DNA of 64,000 nt from Gammaproteobacteria bacterium (GTDB lineage: Bacteria > Pseudomonadota > Gammaproteobacteria > Pseudomonadales > Pseudohongiellaceae), in assembly GCA_018661465.1 (NCBI GenBank), contig JABJIC010000015.1, forward strand, positions 62,001-126,000, given 5' to 3'. The notes beneath the pieces are model-generated. The model was not told the DNA's origin. It saw nothing but the letters and a program-made list of their open reading frames with translations, and did not search any database. The stretch's first letter is position 1, and the number at the start of each line of letters is the position of its first letter. The translations under genes and the position numbers were made by a program. Shown here piece after piece: positions 52,935 through 61,921 of this stretch.

Positions 52935-54605
52935 ATGATCCCCCAAACCTTGAGAAAAAACCTTATACGCTTCCTTAGCCTTTTGTTGATACCACTAGCA
53001 AGTGGATTTTCAAGCTCGAGCCTAGCTCAAGATATCACTCTCGACCAGAGTCAGGCTTGCCAATCTCTACTTCAGGTTCGCAATCTAACAATTACCTATG
53101 CCGAGATCAGAGACAACGACCGATCCGCTGATGATTACTGCTATGTAAAAGGAATTATTTCTCCGGCAATTCATTTTCATGCTCAGCTACCTCTGCCAGA
53201 AAACTGGAATGGTCGCTTCTTGCAGTGGGGAGACGGCGGTAAGGACGGCGATCTCGACTTCGCCAATCACCGAGTTGCTGAAGGCTATGCGGTGACCAAT
53301 AGTAATATGGGGCACGACAACGGAACCGAACCAGGCGCGTCCTTTGCTTTCAATAACCGTCAGGCCGAAATCGATTTCGGATACCGTGCGGTCCATCTAA
53401 CTGTTATGGCCGGCAAATCATTAGTTAACTCCTATTACGATCAAGGCCCCAGCTACTCCTATTTCGAGGGCTGCTCCACCGGTGGCCGTCAGGGACTCAT
53501 GGAAGCTCAACGCTATCCAAATGATTTCGATGGCATCGTCGCCGGCGCGCCAGCCTATGCCTATCAGGCCTTGAATGCTGCCGGCACCTGGAATCTGCAA
53601 CGTATCTTTCGAGATAACCTGGTTGGCAATCTCGCGGTAGATACCACCGGCGATGGTGAATTCGACAGTCTTCGCTTAATCGATGTTTTGCATGAGAAGG
53701 TATTAGATGCCTGTGATGCCGGTGACGGCATTTCTGATGGCATTGTAAGCGACCCGAATAGCTGCGAATTCAGCCCGGAGCGGGATCTTGCTCCACTCAA
53801 ATGCCCGACAGGCGCAGGTTCCGATAGCTGTTTTACCGATGCACAGATTCAGACCATCAATGATTTTTATGCCGGTCCCCGTGATGACAATGGTATTCAG
53901 GTGTATCCAGGCAAGACCCTGGGTTCTGAACTCAGGTGGACTGGGCTCTATGTTCCCCATGCCGGGAACAGCAATGGTCCTAGTAAACTAACTGGTGTGG
54001 CCGGTGATCATATGAACTACCTGTTCTATGAGGATGATCCGGGCGTAACAATTCCGAATGTTAGGGACCATCTCTATCAAGCCCGTAAGACTGGCGCCTT
54101 CCCGGAATTCTCCTGGATGGAATTCGATATCAATGACTTCACCTCAGGTAAGGGCGATTTGATGATGTCTATTACCGACGCCACCGATCCTGACCTCAAT
54201 GGCTTCCTCAAGAGCAAGGGCGGCAAATTGATTGTGTACCACGGACTGGCGGATACACTGATTGTTGCCGAATCCACTCAAGACTATTTTGATGACATGG
54301 TAGACACCACTTTTGGTGGCGATCTAGCAACTGCCAATGATAGCGCTCGCCTGTTTATGGCGCCCGGAATGGGACACTGTGGCGGCGGAAATGGCCCCAA
54401 CAGCTGGGACAAGCTCTTACCACTGGTAGATTGGGTAGAAAATGGCAATGCACCAGAGCAATTGATTGCCACACATAGCAGCGATGGCGAGATCGATAAT
54501 GAAAGGCCGCTTTGTGTAGCTCCAAGGCAGGCTCGATATACCGGTCCAGCTGGCGGCGCTAACAACCCTGCAAATTGGAAAGCGGAAAATTTCGAGTGCC
54601 GTTAA
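52935..54605 (+). CDS. Tannase/feruloyl esterase family hydrolase, secreted
   Basis: 556 residues with a signal peptide (ending S-S-L-A-Q near 32). The alpha/beta-hydrolase core with lid matches the fungal/bacterial tannase-feruloyl esterase family: nucleophile in E-G-C-S-T-G-G-R-Q near 178-186, catalytic Asp in Y-H-G-L-A-D-T-L near 435, and catalytic His in P-G-M-G-H-C-G-G-G near 475-483. Cys residues beside Ser and His could form the family's characteristic disulfide. Typical role: hydrolysis of ester bonds in phenolic or plant-derived compounds. Confidence 0.9.
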   Translation: MIPQTLRKNLIRFLSLLLIPLASGFSSSSLAQDITLDQSQACQSLLQVRNLTITYAEIRDNDRSADDYCYVKGIISPAIHFHAQLPLPENWNGRFLQWGDGGKDGDLDFANHRVAEGYAVTNSNMGHDNGTEPGASFAFNNRQAEIDFGYRAVHLTVMAGKSLVNSYYDQGPSYSYFEGCSTGGRQGLMEAQRYPNDFDGIVAGAPAYAYQALNAAGTWNLQRIFRDNLVGNLAVDTTGDGEFDSLRLIDVLHEKVLDACDAGDGISDGIVSDPNSCEFSPERDLAPLKCPTGAGSDSCFTDAQIQTINDFYAGPRDDNGIQVYPGKTLGSELRWTGLYVPHAGNSNGPSKLTGVAGDHMNYLFYEDDPGVTIPNVRDHLYQARKTGAFPEFSWMEFDINDFTSGKGDLMMSITDATDPDLNGFLKSKGGKLIVYHGLADTLIVAESTQDYFDDMVDTTFGGDLATANDSARLFMAPGMGHCGGGNGPNSWDKLLPLVDWVENGNAPEQLIATHSSDGEIDNERPLCVAPRQARYTGPAGGANNPANWKAENFECR

Positions 54606-54776
54606 TCGGGGTATTGCTCGGGAAAGCATGAATACTGGTGCTGAGCGATTGCATTAAATCGCCAATTACACTAGTTTTCGTACCTGATCCTCGATTCTTA
54701 TAAGAAAAATATTTAACCAAGATAATCAACTAATACAGTTAACTGAAATGGTTAACTACAGAGCCAAGAGGTATTT

Positions 54777-55223
54777 ATGAAACTCGGCCGCAAGACATTC
54801 TCAATTACTTATACATTTATATTAGTAGCATCATTATTCATCTCTGTTGCCGCTCAGGCGCAGGAAACTTATCGGGCCAGATTATCGCCTATGCCCACTA
54901 CTCCGCAGACCAAGGACACAATTACCGGCGAAGGTGAGGTATTTCTCACTCTCAATGGCAATACATTAAGCGTCTCTGGCAATTACTCGGGCATGAGTTC
55001 GGTGGCTACTATGGCTCATATCCATAATGGCCCGCCCGCTCAACCGGGCCCTGTGGTTGCACAGTTAGTAGTACCCGCCAGTACTGCTGGTGAAGTCACA
55101 GCCGAATTAGAGCTAAGTGACGAACTGATTGAAGCTCTTAAGAACAATTCTCTTTATATTCAAATTCACAGTGAGACCAACGCACCGGGTGAACTCCGGG
55201 GTTGGGTCTTTGCAAGAAACTAG
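54777..55223 (+). CDS. CHRD-domain protein, secreted
   Basis: A 148-residue protein with a signal peptide (ending A-Q-A-Q near 29) and GAGG before the ATG. The CHRD (chordin-type) domain occupies about 33-148: Y-R-A-R-L-S-P near 32, G-E-V-F-L-T-L-N-G-N near 52, A-H-I-H-N-G-P-P-A near 81, and the family end motif H-S-E-T-N-A-P-G-E-L-R-G-W near 131-143. These secreted domains have no known catalysis. It lies 17 bp before the cytochrome-PQQ gene and is probably cotranscribed with it. Confidence 0.87.
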   Translation: MKLGRKTFSITYTFILVASLFISVAAQAQETYRARLSPMPTTPQTKDTITGEGEVFLTLNGNTLSVSGNYSGMSSVATMAHIHNGPPAQPGPVVAQLVVPASTAGEVTAELELSDELIEALKNNSLYIQIHSETNAPGELRGWVFARN

Positions 55224-55240
55224 TCGAGGCGAACACAACA

Positions 55241-57385
55241 ATGAAAATCACAACAATAATTTCCAGTAAAGCGATTCGACGCACACTACTAATATCATCA
55301 ATCACTGTAGTTCTTGCCGCATGTGGAAGTGAGCAGGAATCTGCAGCTCCAGCGACAACATCGGCGGTTGCTGAATTAACGGGGTTCGAGACCCAAGTCG
55401 CACAAGGCGCTGACTTGTTTGCTACAAATTGTGCTGCCTGTCATGGCACCAACCTTGAAGGCACCACCTTGGGGCCTATTCTTTCAGGAAATACTTTCCT
55501 GCAGCGCTGGGGAAGCGGAACGCCGACACCACTGCTGAATAGTATTCAGACCAATATGCCTCCTGGCGGCGGTTCGTCTCTTACTGCTGATGATTACCTG
55601 AGCCTGACTGCACATATCCTGTCTGAGAACGGCATGGACACTGTAACGGAATCATTAACTGCCAGTTCTGATTTGGTCATTCAAGACAATGTATCTGCAA
55701 TCGCTGCAAGACGGCAACGTCCAGCGCCACCTGCTCCTGAAGGTGTAACTGTAGCTGGCAACGTTGATGACTTTGTACCTTTCGTACCGGTTACAGATGC
55801 CATATTGGAAAATCCGGCCGACGGTGACTGGCCAATGCATCGGCGAACATACGATGCGAACAGCTATAGCCCTCTTGATGAGATCAACACCGAGAACGTC
55901 GGTCAATTGAAATTGGAATGGGTTTGGAATATGCACGAAGGTGATTCCGAACCAGCACCTCTGGTATACAACGGAATTATTTATCTGATTAACCCCGGAA
56001 ATGTTATCCAGGCACTGGATGGCAAAACCGGTGAACTAATTTGGGAAAACTGGGCAGGCCCTGCTAATCGTCAGGACATGCGAAATATTGCCATCTACGG
56101 CGATAATATTATTCAAGCTACCACCGATGCTCGCGTCATCGCTCTTGATGCGCGCACCGGCCAGCAGGTCTGGGAAACCGAAATAGCAGAATTCAGCAAA
56201 GGCTTTCACAACTCCAGTGGACCTATTGTGGCGGACGGAAAAGTAATTCAGGGGCTAGCAGGCTGCTGGTACTACATTCCAGAAGATTGCTATATCAGTG
56301 CCCTCGATGCCAACACCGGAGAAACTCAGTGGCAGTTCGAAACCATCGCCGAGATGGGTCAGCCCGGCGGCGATACCTGGGGCGGACTGGACGACGTGTT
56401 CCGTGCCGGTGGTGAAACCTGGATTACCGGATCTTACGATCCCGAGCTGAAACTTACTTACTGGGGAACTGCCCAACAGAAACCCTGGGTACCAGTGAGC
56501 CGCGGCATGACCATTGACGATGTTGGCCTGTACACCAATTCAACAGTTGCGGTGAACACTGACACTGGTGAACTGGATTGGTTTTTCCAACATGTTCCTG
56601 CCGAAGCGCTCGATCTGGATGAAGTGTTCGAGAGAGTGCTGGTAAATCGTGGCGACGAGAAACTGGTTTTTTCTCTGGGTAAGTACGGCATTCTATGGAA
56701 GAACGATCGCGTTTCCGGCGAGTTCAAAGGATATAAGGAAACGGTTTTCCAGAATGCGTTTACTAACATCGATCCTGACACCGGTGAAGTCACTTATCGT
56801 GAAGACATTCAGAATGCCGGTCTCAATGAGTGGACCTCGGCTTGCCCAAGTAGCGCCGGCGGGAAGGACTGGCACTCAATGACCTATCATCAGCCTTCTG
56901 GAACAATGATTGCCCCGCTTAGTCAGACCTGCCTTGAAAACGCGGCGCGGGAAGTTGCTATGGTTCAGGGCAGCGGCGGAATGGCTGCAAGCAGAAAGTT
57001 CTTCGAGATGCCTGGCACCGACGGTAACCTCGGCAAGATCGGAGCATACAATGTAGATACCATGGAAGAAGTGTGGAGCCATGAGCAACGCGCCTCCTTC
57101 CACACTGGAACTATATCTACGGCGGGCGACCTGGTATTTGCCGGAGACCTGGACAGAGAATTTAAAGCCTTCGACGTGAACACTGGAGAAGTCCTGTGGA
57201 AGACTCGACTGGGAACTGTTGTACAAGGACACCCTGTCTCATTTGCAATCGATGGCAAGCAATACATCGCAGTAACATCTGCCAATGGCGGAACCAGCCC
57301 TAGAGCGGTTCCCGATGTTATTGCTACCGAGATCATCTATCCTCGATGGGGTAACGCCATATACGTATTCAGCCTCCCTGAATAA
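55241..57385 (+). CDS. PQQ-dependent dehydrogenase lipoprotein with N-terminal cytochrome c
   Basis: 714 residues from ATG at 55241; an in-frame ATG at 55202 overlaps the CHRD gene and would bury the lipobox, so it is rejected. Lipoprotein signal V-V-L-A-A-C near residues 24-29. A cytochrome c domain follows: N-C-A-A-C-H-G-T haem site near 64-71, axial Met in N-M-P-P-G near 107. From about 185 a PQQ propeller begins (W-P-M-H-R-R-T-Y-D-A-N-S-Y-S-P-L), with blade motifs A-L-D-G-K-T-G-E-L-I-W and A-L-D-A-R-T-G-Q-Q-V-W. Typical quinohaemoprotein alcohol dehydrogenases carry the haem domain at the C-terminus, so this order is reversed. Expected periplasmic oxidation of an alcohol or sugar-like substrate. 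Confidence 0.87.
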   Translation: MKITTIISSKAIRRTLLISSITVVLAACGSEQESAAPATTSAVAELTGFETQVAQGADLFATNCAACHGTNLEGTTLGPILSGNTFLQRWGSGTPTPLLNSIQTNMPPGGGSSLTADDYLSLTAHILSENGMDTVTESLTASSDLVIQDNVSAIAARRQRPAPPAPEGVTVAGNVDDFVPFVPVTDAILENPADGDWPMHRRTYDANSYSPLDEINTENVGQLKLEWVWNMHEGDSEPAPLVYNGIIYLINPGNVIQALDGKTGELIWENWAGPANRQDMRNIAIYGDNIIQATTDARVIALDARTGQQVWETEIAEFSKGFHNSSGPIVADGKVIQGLAGCWYYIPEDCYISALDANTGETQWQFETIAEMGQPGGDTWGGLDDVFRAGGETWITGSYDPELKLTYWGTAQQKPWVPVSRGMTIDDVGLYTNSTVAVNTDTGELDWFFQHVPAEALDLDEVFERVLVNRGDEKLVFSLGKYGILWKNDRVSGEFKGYKETVFQNAFTNIDPDTGEVTYREDIQNAGLNEWTSACPSSAGGKDWHSMTYHQPSGTMIAPLSQTCLENAAREVAMVQGSGGMAASRKFFEMPGTDGNLGKIGAYNVDTMEEVWSHEQRASFHTGTISTAGDLVFAGDLDREFKAFDVNTGEVLWKTRLGTVVQGHPVSFAIDGKQYIAVTSANGGTSPRAVPDVIATEIIYPRWGNAIYVFSLPE

Positions 57386-57419
57386 TACTGGCTTTGCACA
57401 TAGAGTTTAGAAACACGAG

Positions 57420-57455
57420 TGGGGTAAGACCGTAGGTCTTGCCCCAACTTTTTTT
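57420..57455 (+). terminator. Rho-independent terminator
   Basis: TGGGGTAAGACC-GTA-GGTCTTGCCCCA forms a 12-bp stem (one G-T pair), followed by a T-rich tract. It ends the cytochrome-PQQ transcript 34 bp past its stop and rules out the long upstream extension of the next frame. Confidence 0.9.
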
Positions 57456-57483
57456 GAGATCAGTAACTTTCGGGTCTAAAACA

Positions 57484-58041
57484 ATGGCACGCCGCTATCC
57501 TCAGCTTTCCGATGAACATATAGAATTCATCGCCCATCAGAAACTTTATTTTGTCGGGACTGCTGCGAATGGAGGCACGGTTAATGTTTCTCCGAAAGGT
57601 TATGACAGCCTAAAGATTATCTCCCCCAACAAAATTGTCTGGCTAAATTTTACAGGCAGCGGCAATGAAACAGCCGCCCACCTTGCCGAGAACGGACGCA
57701 TGACTATTATGTTCTGCGCCTTCGATGGCAATCCCAAGATATTGCGTCTCTATGGCACCGCTCGAGCAATCCATCCTCATGATACGGAATGGGATGAATT
57801 AGCATCACTGTTCGAACTTCAGGAAGGCGCTCGGCAATATGTGGAATTTGAAATCGAACTAGTACAGACATCCTGCGGTTTTGGAGTTCCCTTCTATGAA
57901 TTTCAGGAGGAGCGGGACAACATGGACAAATGGATAAACGCAAAAGGCGAGCAAGGCATCAAAGATTACTGGCGTGACAAGAACCAGGTCAGCCTGGATG
58001 GTCTAGCTACTCATATTCTGGAAGATGAAAAGGAGTTCTGA
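57484..58041 (+). CDS. PNPOx-family flavin-binding protein
   Basis: 185 residues from ATG at 57484; the frame is open upstream but that part crosses the terminator. The sequence has the split-barrel pattern of the pyridoxamine-phosphate-oxidase family: H-Q-K-L-Y-F-V-G-T-A-A near residue 19, V-N-V-S-P-K-G-Y near 36, T-G-S-G-N-E-T-A-A-H near 60, R-M-T-I-M-F-C-A-F near 77. Members use FMN or F420; PLP synthesis itself is unlikely. It lies 2 bp before the VOC gene, forming an operon. Confidence 0.85.
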   Translation: MARRYPQLSDEHIEFIAHQKLYFVGTAANGGTVNVSPKGYDSLKIISPNKIVWLNFTGSGNETAAHLAENGRMTIMFCAFDGNPKILRLYGTARAIHPHDTEWDELASLFELQEGARQYVEFEIELVQTSCGFGVPFYEFQEERDNMDKWINAKGEQGIKDYWRDKNQVSLDGLATHILEDEKEF

Positions 58042-58043
58042 AA

Positions 58044-58484
58044 GTGACAGATGAAACTGAAAACCAGAATGAAAGCGAGCATGAAAACAAGAGTGAAGAG
58101 ACCGAAGTAGCAAAGCCTTCCAACACCGGCAAAATCGAATGGATGGATCTAACTGTCGAAGATGCCAGTCGAGTTAAGGACTTTTACTGCTCCGTTGTGG
58201 GTTGGTCCAGTAGTGAAGTCGATATGGGCATGTACAGTGATTACAATGTCAATTTGCCCGACACTGACACCACGGTCGCTGGGATCTGTCACGCCAGAGG
58301 TGGAAATGCGAACATTCCCAGTCAGTGGATGATCTACGTACGAGTCGACAGTGTCGCTGACAGTGCTGAACAGTGTGAGAAGCGAGGCGGCAAAGTAATT
58401 GATGGCCCCCGAAGAATGGGAGGCAGTGACTTCTGTATTATCGAAGATCCTGCGGGCGCAGTACTGGCCTTGATTTCGGGTTGA
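58044..58484 (+). CDS. VOC (glyoxalase-like) family protein
   Basis: A 146-residue protein starting at GTG. A 28-residue acidic, disordered leader (E-N-Q-N-E-S-E-H-E-N-K) precedes the VOC fold: I-E-W-M-D-L-T-V-E-D near 32, V-K-D-F-Y-C-S-V-V-G-W near 44, I-Y-V-R-V-D-S-V near 93, and E-D-P-A-G-A-V-L-A-L at the end. This is the betaalphabetabetabeta repeat of glyoxalase/dioxygenase relatives. Substrate unknown. It follows the PNPOx gene with a 2-bp gap. Confidence 0.85.
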   Translation: MTDETENQNESEHENKSEETEVAKPSNTGKIEWMDLTVEDASRVKDFYCSVVGWSSSEVDMGMYSDYNVNLPDTDTTVAGICHARGGNANIPSQWMIYVRVDSVADSAEQCEKRGGKVIDGPRRMGGSDFCIIEDPAGAVLALISG

Positions 58485-58548
58485 GCTGAGTCTATTGAAG
58501 AAGGGCTGCCTGGTCTGAGCCAATTAGTAATGATAGTTGAGCGGGTAT

Positions 58549-58917
58549 ATGGAAATTCTAAAAGGAAGTTGCCATTGCGGCGCTGTACATTTTGAAGTGG
58601 ACTGTGGCGAGCTCAGCGGATTGCGTCGCTGCGACTGCTCCCTGTGCCGCCGCAAAGGTGCGATCATGGCCACTGCACTTCTTTCGGAGCTTTCGGTGAC
58701 GAAGGGGGAGGACTTATTGAGCCTTTACCAGTGGAATACCAAAGTGGCCAAGCACTACTTTTGTTCCATTTGTGGAATTTATACACATCATCAACGGCGC
58801 ATGAACCCCAAAGAGTTTGGATTCAATGTAGGCTGTATAGATGGAATTGAACCCGAGCTACTTACCGGAATCGAACAGACTGACGGCAAGGCTTCATCGG
58901 TGGTGGAAAGCATATGA
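58549..58917 (+). CDS. GFA family protein (formaldehyde-activating-enzyme-like)
   Basis: 122 residues from ATG at 58549; a TTG four codons upstream is possible. Zinc-binding motifs of the GFA/CENP-V fold: G-S-C-H-C-G-A-V near residue 6, R-C-D-C-S-L-C-R-R near 27-35, and Y-F-C-S-I-C-G-I-Y near 71. The name comes from a proposed glutathione-formaldehyde ligase activity, but most members have unknown function. Its stop overlaps the MOSC start by ATGA. Confidence 0.87.
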   Translation: MEILKGSCHCGAVHFEVDCGELSGLRRCDCSLCRRKGAIMATALLSELSVTKGEDLLSLYQWNTKVAKHYFCSICGIYTHHQRRMNPKEFGFNVGCIDGIEPELLTGIEQTDGKASSVVESI

Positions 58918-59420
58918 CAGGAAGTAGGGAGAATTCGGCAGGGAGCAGAGAGAATTCCGCTGGGAGTGTTGAAGGAATATATGTAGCAACGAACTCTAAA
59001 GATTCGGTACAACAAGTACAGTCTGCAGAATTGGAAGCAGGCAAAGGAATCAAGGGGGATCGTTATCACAGTAATTCAAGCGCTGCCCTCGCAGATGGAA
59101 AAGAGCCTAAGCAGAACCAGGTCACTCTTATTTCTCGCGAAGAACTCGAGCTGTTTCTTGCTAACAATAATGCTGAACTAGGCTACGGTGATTTCCGCCG
59201 AAATATTGTATGCAGTGGCATCGATCTCAACGCATTGGTAGGGAAAGAATTCAGACTGGGCTCTGCCCTGTGCCGAGGCTTTGAACTTTGCGAGCCATGT
59301 TCATTTCTAAAAGCCACTGTGCATTCTGCAGTGCTACCCGAGCTTGTTCATAAGGGCGGTCTTCGGGCCGTTATATTAGAAGATGGCATGGTTGATACGG
59401 GAAGTAAGATCACGCTTTAG
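58914..59420 (+). CDS. MOSC-domain protein
   Basis: A 168-residue protein. After an odd N-terminus built of two near-identical short repeats (G-S-R-E-N-S-A-G-S-R-E-N-S-A-G), the MOSC domain runs from about residue 20: V-E-G-I-Y-V-A-T, then K-G-I-K-G-D-R-Y-H near 43, N-Q-V-T-L-I-S-R near 64, R-R-N-I-V-C-S-G-I-D near 89, and the conserved C-E-P-C-S near 123 with the Cys expected to handle sulfur or molybdenum cofactor. MOSC proteins carry sulfur or reduce N-hydroxylated compounds. ATGA overlap with the GFA gene. Start uncertain because of the repeats. Confidence 0.85.
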   Translation: MTGSRENSAGSRENSAGSVEGIYVATNSKDSVQQVQSAELEAGKGIKGDRYHSNSSAALADGKEPKQNQVTLISREELELFLANNNAELGYGDFRRNIVCSGIDLNALVGKEFRLGSALCRGFELCEPCSFLKATVHSAVLPELVHKGGLRAVILEDGMVDTGSKITL

Positions 59421-59474
59421 GGTGCTGCAGATTCACTTATAATTATAATTATAATTACAAAGGGGAACATCGCA

Positions 59475-60203
59475 ATGAAAATTCTAGTCTTACTTTACGG
59501 CTTAATTTCCTATGCCATAGGAATGGCTGGCCTGACCTTTTTCATACTCTATGTAGGTTCCTGGGATTTCATGCCCGTGCACATTGAGTCAGGTTCAGCA
59601 GGCCCATTGGGCACTGCCTTGCTTATCAACACGGGCCTGATGTTAATTTGGACCCTACAACATACCGTGATGGCGAGGCCCGGATTCAAGGAAGTTTTGA
59701 CTACAATAATTCCTGAGTCAATCGAACGTAGTACCTACGTTATGCTCTCCGGAATCTTGATGATCTTCATGTCTTTAAACTGGCAGACAATTGACGGCAG
59801 CCTGTGGAATGTAGAAGGCACCATGTTGGGAGGCATTCTTTTTGTTCTTTATCTATTGGGCTGGGTTGTCGTGGTTCTATCCTCCTTCCTGATCAGTCAT
59901 TTTGAGCTATTTGGCTTAAGACAGGTATGGAACCATTTCAGAGATCAGCCAGACCCAGATCCGAGCTATACGGAAAGATTCTTCTACAAGTTTGTTCGCC
60001 ACCCATTACAATTTGGTGTGCTAATGGGTCTCTGGTTTACGCCGAATATGTCCATGACCCATTTTTGCCTCGCAGCAATGATGACTGTATATATTATGAT
60101 AGGCCTTCACTATGAAGAAAAAGATCTGGAAGCCTCTCTCGGCGATTCATATTCCGATTACAAAACGAGGGTAAGAAAATTAATACCGATTCCCAAAAAG
60201 TGA
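59475..60203 (+). CDS. mddA: MddA-like methanethiol S-methyltransferase
   Basis: A 242-residue protein with five or so membrane segments. Motifs shared with MddA as I remember it: L-Q-H-T-V-M-A-R-P-G-F-K near 62-73, I-E-R-S-T-Y-V near 83, H-F-E-L-F-G-L-R-Q-V-W near 146, F-V-R-H-P-L-Q-F-G near 174-182, and H-Y-E-E-K-D-L near 213. MddA methylates methanethiol with S-adenosylmethionine to give dimethyl sulfide in the membrane. It belongs to the wider NnrU/ICMT-like membrane methyltransferase group, so a different substrate is possible. GTGA overlap with the next gene. AAAGGGGAAC provides a ribosome binding site. Confidence 0.72.
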   Translation: MKILVLLYGLISYAIGMAGLTFFILYVGSWDFMPVHIESGSAGPLGTALLINTGLMLIWTLQHTVMARPGFKEVLTTIIPESIERSTYVMLSGILMIFMSLNWQTIDGSLWNVEGTMLGGILFVLYLLGWVVVVLSSFLISHFELFGLRQVWNHFRDQPDPDPSYTERFFYKFVRHPLQFGVLMGLWFTPNMSMTHFCLAAMMTVYIMIGLHYEEKDLEASLGDSYSDYKTRVRKLIPIPKK

Positions 60204-60649
60204 ACCCCATCGAAACACTTATAAACAATCTAAAACAACGCCCGTGGTGGATGAATTGCTTAATGCTGTTTTGCGGCTATATGACTGTCATCTACCTTCC
60301 CTGGGACATATTTCTGAAGGCCCTTAGTGAAGACCAGGAAGTCTGGTTTGGGATTTTATTTACTGGATGGGCCGCAAAGGCTGGCGCCGTACTTCACTGG
60401 CTCGTCTACGGATTCGGCTTCTACGGTTTCTGGAAAATGAAGAGCTGGATGTTCCCATGGGCAGGTGTTTACACACTACAGATTTCAGTGGGAATGCTGA
60501 TATGGACCGCCATGGATAGTCGTGGTTCAGGAATGCTTTCCGGCATAATTGTTGCCATTCCATTCCTTGCTTTGGCTATTGCCCTGTGGAGATCAAAACT
60601 GTTCAAACATAATTCGATAGAGCCCGAAACTACTGAAAATGAAACTTAA
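60200..60649 (+). CDS. Small membrane protein, unknown function
   Basis: A 149-residue protein starting at GTG that overlaps the MddA-like stop codon by 4 bp, so translation is coupled. Four hydrophobic segments at about 19-36, 47-68, 80-99 and 107-134. The N-terminal P-W-W-M-N-C-L-M-L-F-C-G-Y-M pattern and overall layout suggest a polytopic protein. No named family recognised. Its position hints at a role with the methyltransferase. Confidence 0.6.
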   Translation: MNPIETLINNLKQRPWWMNCLMLFCGYMTVIYLPWDIFLKALSEDQEVWFGILFTGWAAKAGAVLHWLVYGFGFYGFWKMKSWMFPWAGVYTLQISVGMLIWTAMDSRGSGMLSGIIVAIPFLALAIALWRSKLFKHNSIEPETTENET

Positions 60650-61634
60650 GCCCTTCGCAAAACTGCCTGGAAGTCTCGACGCGCCCAAGAAGATCGCAGC
60701 GAATAAATTACTAGCGTCTATGCTAATCGTATTCTCCTTATTCATTTCTCATGCCAGCGTTTCAGCGGAAGAGAGCTCTCCCTATCTCTATATATTGGGC
60801 GTGGTTCAGGATGCCGGCTTTCCACAAACAGGATGTTATGCCGAACACTGCATGCCGGCCTGGGAAAATTCACTGCTTAGACGAGGAGCCACATCAGTCG
60901 CTCTGATTGATCCCTCTACAGAGCAAAAATTCATTTTCGAAGCCACTCCCAATTTCCCGGATCAGCTTTATCAACTACAGGCGGAGGCAAGTGATGATCG
61001 CTTCGATCTGGCTGGAGTTTTTCTGACCCACGCCCACATCGGTCACTATGCCGGCTTGATGTTCTTAGGGCACGAGGCAATGGGTGCATCGTCCGTGCCG
61101 GTATACGCCATGCCTCGAATGGAGTCTTTCCTCCGCAGCAACGGGCCTTGGAGTCAGTTAGTAGCTTTTCAAAACATTGAGCTTCATTCTCTGACAGACG
61201 GAGTGGGAGAGGAATTTGATGGCCTGCGTATTACCCCCTTTTTGGTTCCCCATAGAGATGAATTTTCAGAGACCGTAGGCTACAAAATTCAGGGACCAAG
61301 CAAATCAGCTATTTTTATTCCTGACATTAATAAGTGGTCTGATTGGGAAGAGAGCATCGTAGAACTTATTCGAACAGTTGATTATGCCCTAATCGATGCC
61401 ACCTTTTTTGACGACAAAGAATTGCCGGGAAGAGATATGTCTCAGATACCCCACCCTTTTGTCTCGGAATCACTGGAACTTTTTCAAGAATTTTCCGCGG
61501 AAGAAAGAAACAAAGTATGGTTCATTCACATGAACCATACTAATCCATTGCTGGACCCCAGCAGCGAGCAAAGCAAAACCGTCAAAGCAGAAGGTTACAA
61601 TATCGCCACTGAAGGTTTACGACTGAGGCTCTAA
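60639..61634 (+). CDS. Secreted MBL-fold metallo-hydrolase, PqqB-like
   Basis: A 331-residue protein overlapping the previous gene by 11 bp. A long N-region is followed by a hydrophobic signal (M-L-I-V-F-S-L-F-I-S near 28-37; cleavage near V-S-A). The metallo-beta-lactamase fold starts with I-L-G-V-V-Q-D-A-G-F-P-Q-T-G-C near 51-65. The metal motif is T-H-A-H-I-G-H-Y near 128-135, where Asp of the usual H-x-H-x-D-H is replaced by Gly. Other motifs: F-I-P-D-I-N-K-W-S near 225 and F-I-H-M-N-H-T-N-P near 290. These match PqqB and relatives, but the signal peptide and absence of other pqq genes argue against PQQ synthesis. Confidence 0.82.
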   Translation: MKLKPFAKLPGSLDAPKKIAANKLLASMLIVFSLFISHASVSAEESSPYLYILGVVQDAGFPQTGCYAEHCMPAWENSLLRRGATSVALIDPSTEQKFIFEATPNFPDQLYQLQAEASDDRFDLAGVFLTHAHIGHYAGLMFLGHEAMGASSVPVYAMPRMESFLRSNGPWSQLVAFQNIELHSLTDGVGEEFDGLRITPFLVPHRDEFSETVGYKIQGPSKSAIFIPDINKWSDWEESIVELIRTVDYALIDATFFDDKELPGRDMSQIPHPFVSESLELFQEFSAEERNKVWFIHMNHTNPLLDPSSEQSKTVKAEGYNIATEGLRLRL

Positions 61635-61921
61635 TCGTCTCGCTTTACTTGATAGGACATCATTTCATTGCCGACGGCCTTGTAATAATGTTCTATGCCT
61701 TCTTGCAATCCCTCAAAAGCTTCGTCGCTAGCTTCCAATAAGTCGCTAAGCTTTTGCTTGGCTTTCATCTGGATTTGATGAAGCCCCTCGAATTTTGCAC
61801 GATGCTCGGGCAACAGCTCGGCTTCAGCGCTCTTGAGCTGCTCTTTTAGCTTGTCAATCTCCTGCTCCAGCTCCGCGAACTTCTGCCTCACCGAATCTTC
61901 GTATTCAGTACGCTTACTCAT
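61631..61921 (-). CDS. Small coiled-coil protein
   Basis: 96 residues from ATG at 61921, fixed by the near-consensus GGAGGAG 7 nt upstream (longer in-frame starts extend through that site and are rejected). The sequence is almost wholly helical and charged (F-A-E-L-E-Q-E-I-D-K-L-K-E-Q-L-K), predicting a coiled coil across about residues 5-75. No domain recognised. Its 3' end overlaps the convergent MBL gene by 4 bp. Confidence 0.72.
   Translation of the reverse strand: MSKRTEYEDSVRQKFAELEQEIDKLKEQLKSAEAELLPEHRAKFEGLHQIQMKAKQKLSDLLEASDEAFEGLQEGIEHYYKAVGNEMMSYQVKRDD

Noticed and set aside
60639..61634. True PqqB of a PQQ biosynthesis operon
   Set aside because: It carries a signal-like segment, lacks the usual Asp in the metal motif, and no pqqA, pqqC, pqqD or pqqE gene is present.
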